Shown in pieces: positions 63,882-64,000 of a stretch of 64,000 bases of DNA. Positions within the stretch are counted from its first letter, which is position 1. Each line of letters starts with the position of its first letter. Below the pieces are notes generated by a model that saw nothing but the letters and a program-made list of their open reading frames with translations, was not told where the DNA came from and ran no database searches. Both the position numbers and the translations under genes were made by a program. The stretch is taken from NCBI GenBank assembly GCA_051846895.1, contig JBPYCQ010000001.1, forward strand, positions 124,001 through 188,000. The letters are read 5' to 3'. This DNA is from CALKAL01 sp051846895 (GTDB lineage: Bacteria; Bacillota; Bacilli; Bacillales; Alkalibacillaceae).

Positions 63882-64000
63882 TTACTTTTGATTATTTTTT
63901 TTCTTAAGCTCAATAATCTTCATACCAATTTTTGCAGCGGTTTTTGGGTCATTTTCACTTTCAGCTTGTTTTAACATTTGTTGCAATAGGCGTATTTCTT
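63882..64000 (-). CDS. dnaG: DNA primase DnaG, C-terminal end (cut by window edge)
   Basis: The last 39 codons of a frame that enters from beyond the window and ends with TAA at 63882-63884, 25 nt before the sigA start. The C-terminal helices read EIRLLQQMLKQAESEN, then AKIGMKIIELKKKNNQK, typical of the primase helicase-binding domain end. Assignment rests on the sequence and its place before sigA. Confidence 0.9.
   Translation of the reverse strand, partial: EIRLLQQMLKQAESENDPKTAAKIGMKIIELKKKNNQK

Noticed and set aside
1..64000. CRISPR array, prophage or insertion sequence
   Set aside because: No regularly spaced repeat series, transposase, integrase or phage structural gene was seen; the only repeats are the short ones listed.

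Overview
The window is about 64 kb of low-GC chromosome from an endospore-forming Bacillota, almost certainly a member of the Bacillaceae. Evidence for this is a complete spoIIIA operon, a SigA/DnaG pair, a comG operon and near-continuous gene-order agreement with the yqf-yqg-yqh region of Bacillus subtilis. Features that differ from B. subtilis point to a halophilic or alkaliphilic relative: an OLE RNA with its partner OapA, a class II (vitamin B12-dependent) ribonucleotide reductase, and guaB-guaA inserted in this neighbourhood. The species cannot be fixed from the sequence.

Layout by region. 1-8.5 kb (minus strand): recN (partial), argR, tlyA, dxs, oapA, OLE RNA, ispA, xseB, xseA, folD, nusB, a long operon joining isoprenoid synthesis, DNA repair and a large structured RNA. 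8.7-11.2 kb: accB-accC-yqhY behind a promoter with a FapR-like operator. 11.2-16.4 kb: spoIIIAA-AH behind a SigE-type promoter. 16.4-23.9 kb: efp, yqhT, aroQ, yqhR, yqhP (+), a patatin-like lipase, nrdJ with twin NrdR boxes, and a rhodanese (+). 23.9-28.1 kb: gcvT-gcvPA-gcvPB under a tandem glycine riboswitch. 28.2-30.7 kb (+): SNF2-type helicase and YqhG. 30.7-35.3 kb: aroK, then the divergent comGA-GG competence pseudopilus operon and a tRNA-Gln. 35.3-46.3 kb: small membrane proteins, a metallo-beta-lactamase-fold hydrolase, an LTA-synthase-type sulfatase, yqgQ, the rhomboid gluP, two unassigned membrane proteins, rpmG, 5-FTHF cyclo-ligase, PBP2-type pbpA and an MFS protein. 46.3-50.9 kb: sodA, a five-tRNA operon (Asn-Met-His-Ile2-Ser) with a broken tRNA-Asn half-copy in its leader, a 210-bp structured element, a Na/Pi cotransporter with Pho-box-like repeats, and an NfeD protein. 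51-64 kb: ispG, yqfX, yqfT, nfo, cshB, ispH, guaA (guanine riboswitch), guaB, yqfO, trmK, cccA, an unassigned membrane protein, sigA and the 3' end of dnaG.

Four isoprenoid genes of the MEP route lie here (dxs, ispA, ispG, ispH). Four RNA-level or operator-level metabolite controls are visible or likely: glycine, guanine, NrdR/dNTP and FapR/malonyl-CoA. The most notable known system is OLE RNA/OapA at 3.5-4.7 kb. The most notable unexplained structure is the 47.9-48.1 kb element, which has near-perfect terminal inverted repeats and three short hairpins with AGGA loops. Start codons in the feature list were chosen from ribosome-binding-site spacing and often differ from the longest open frame.
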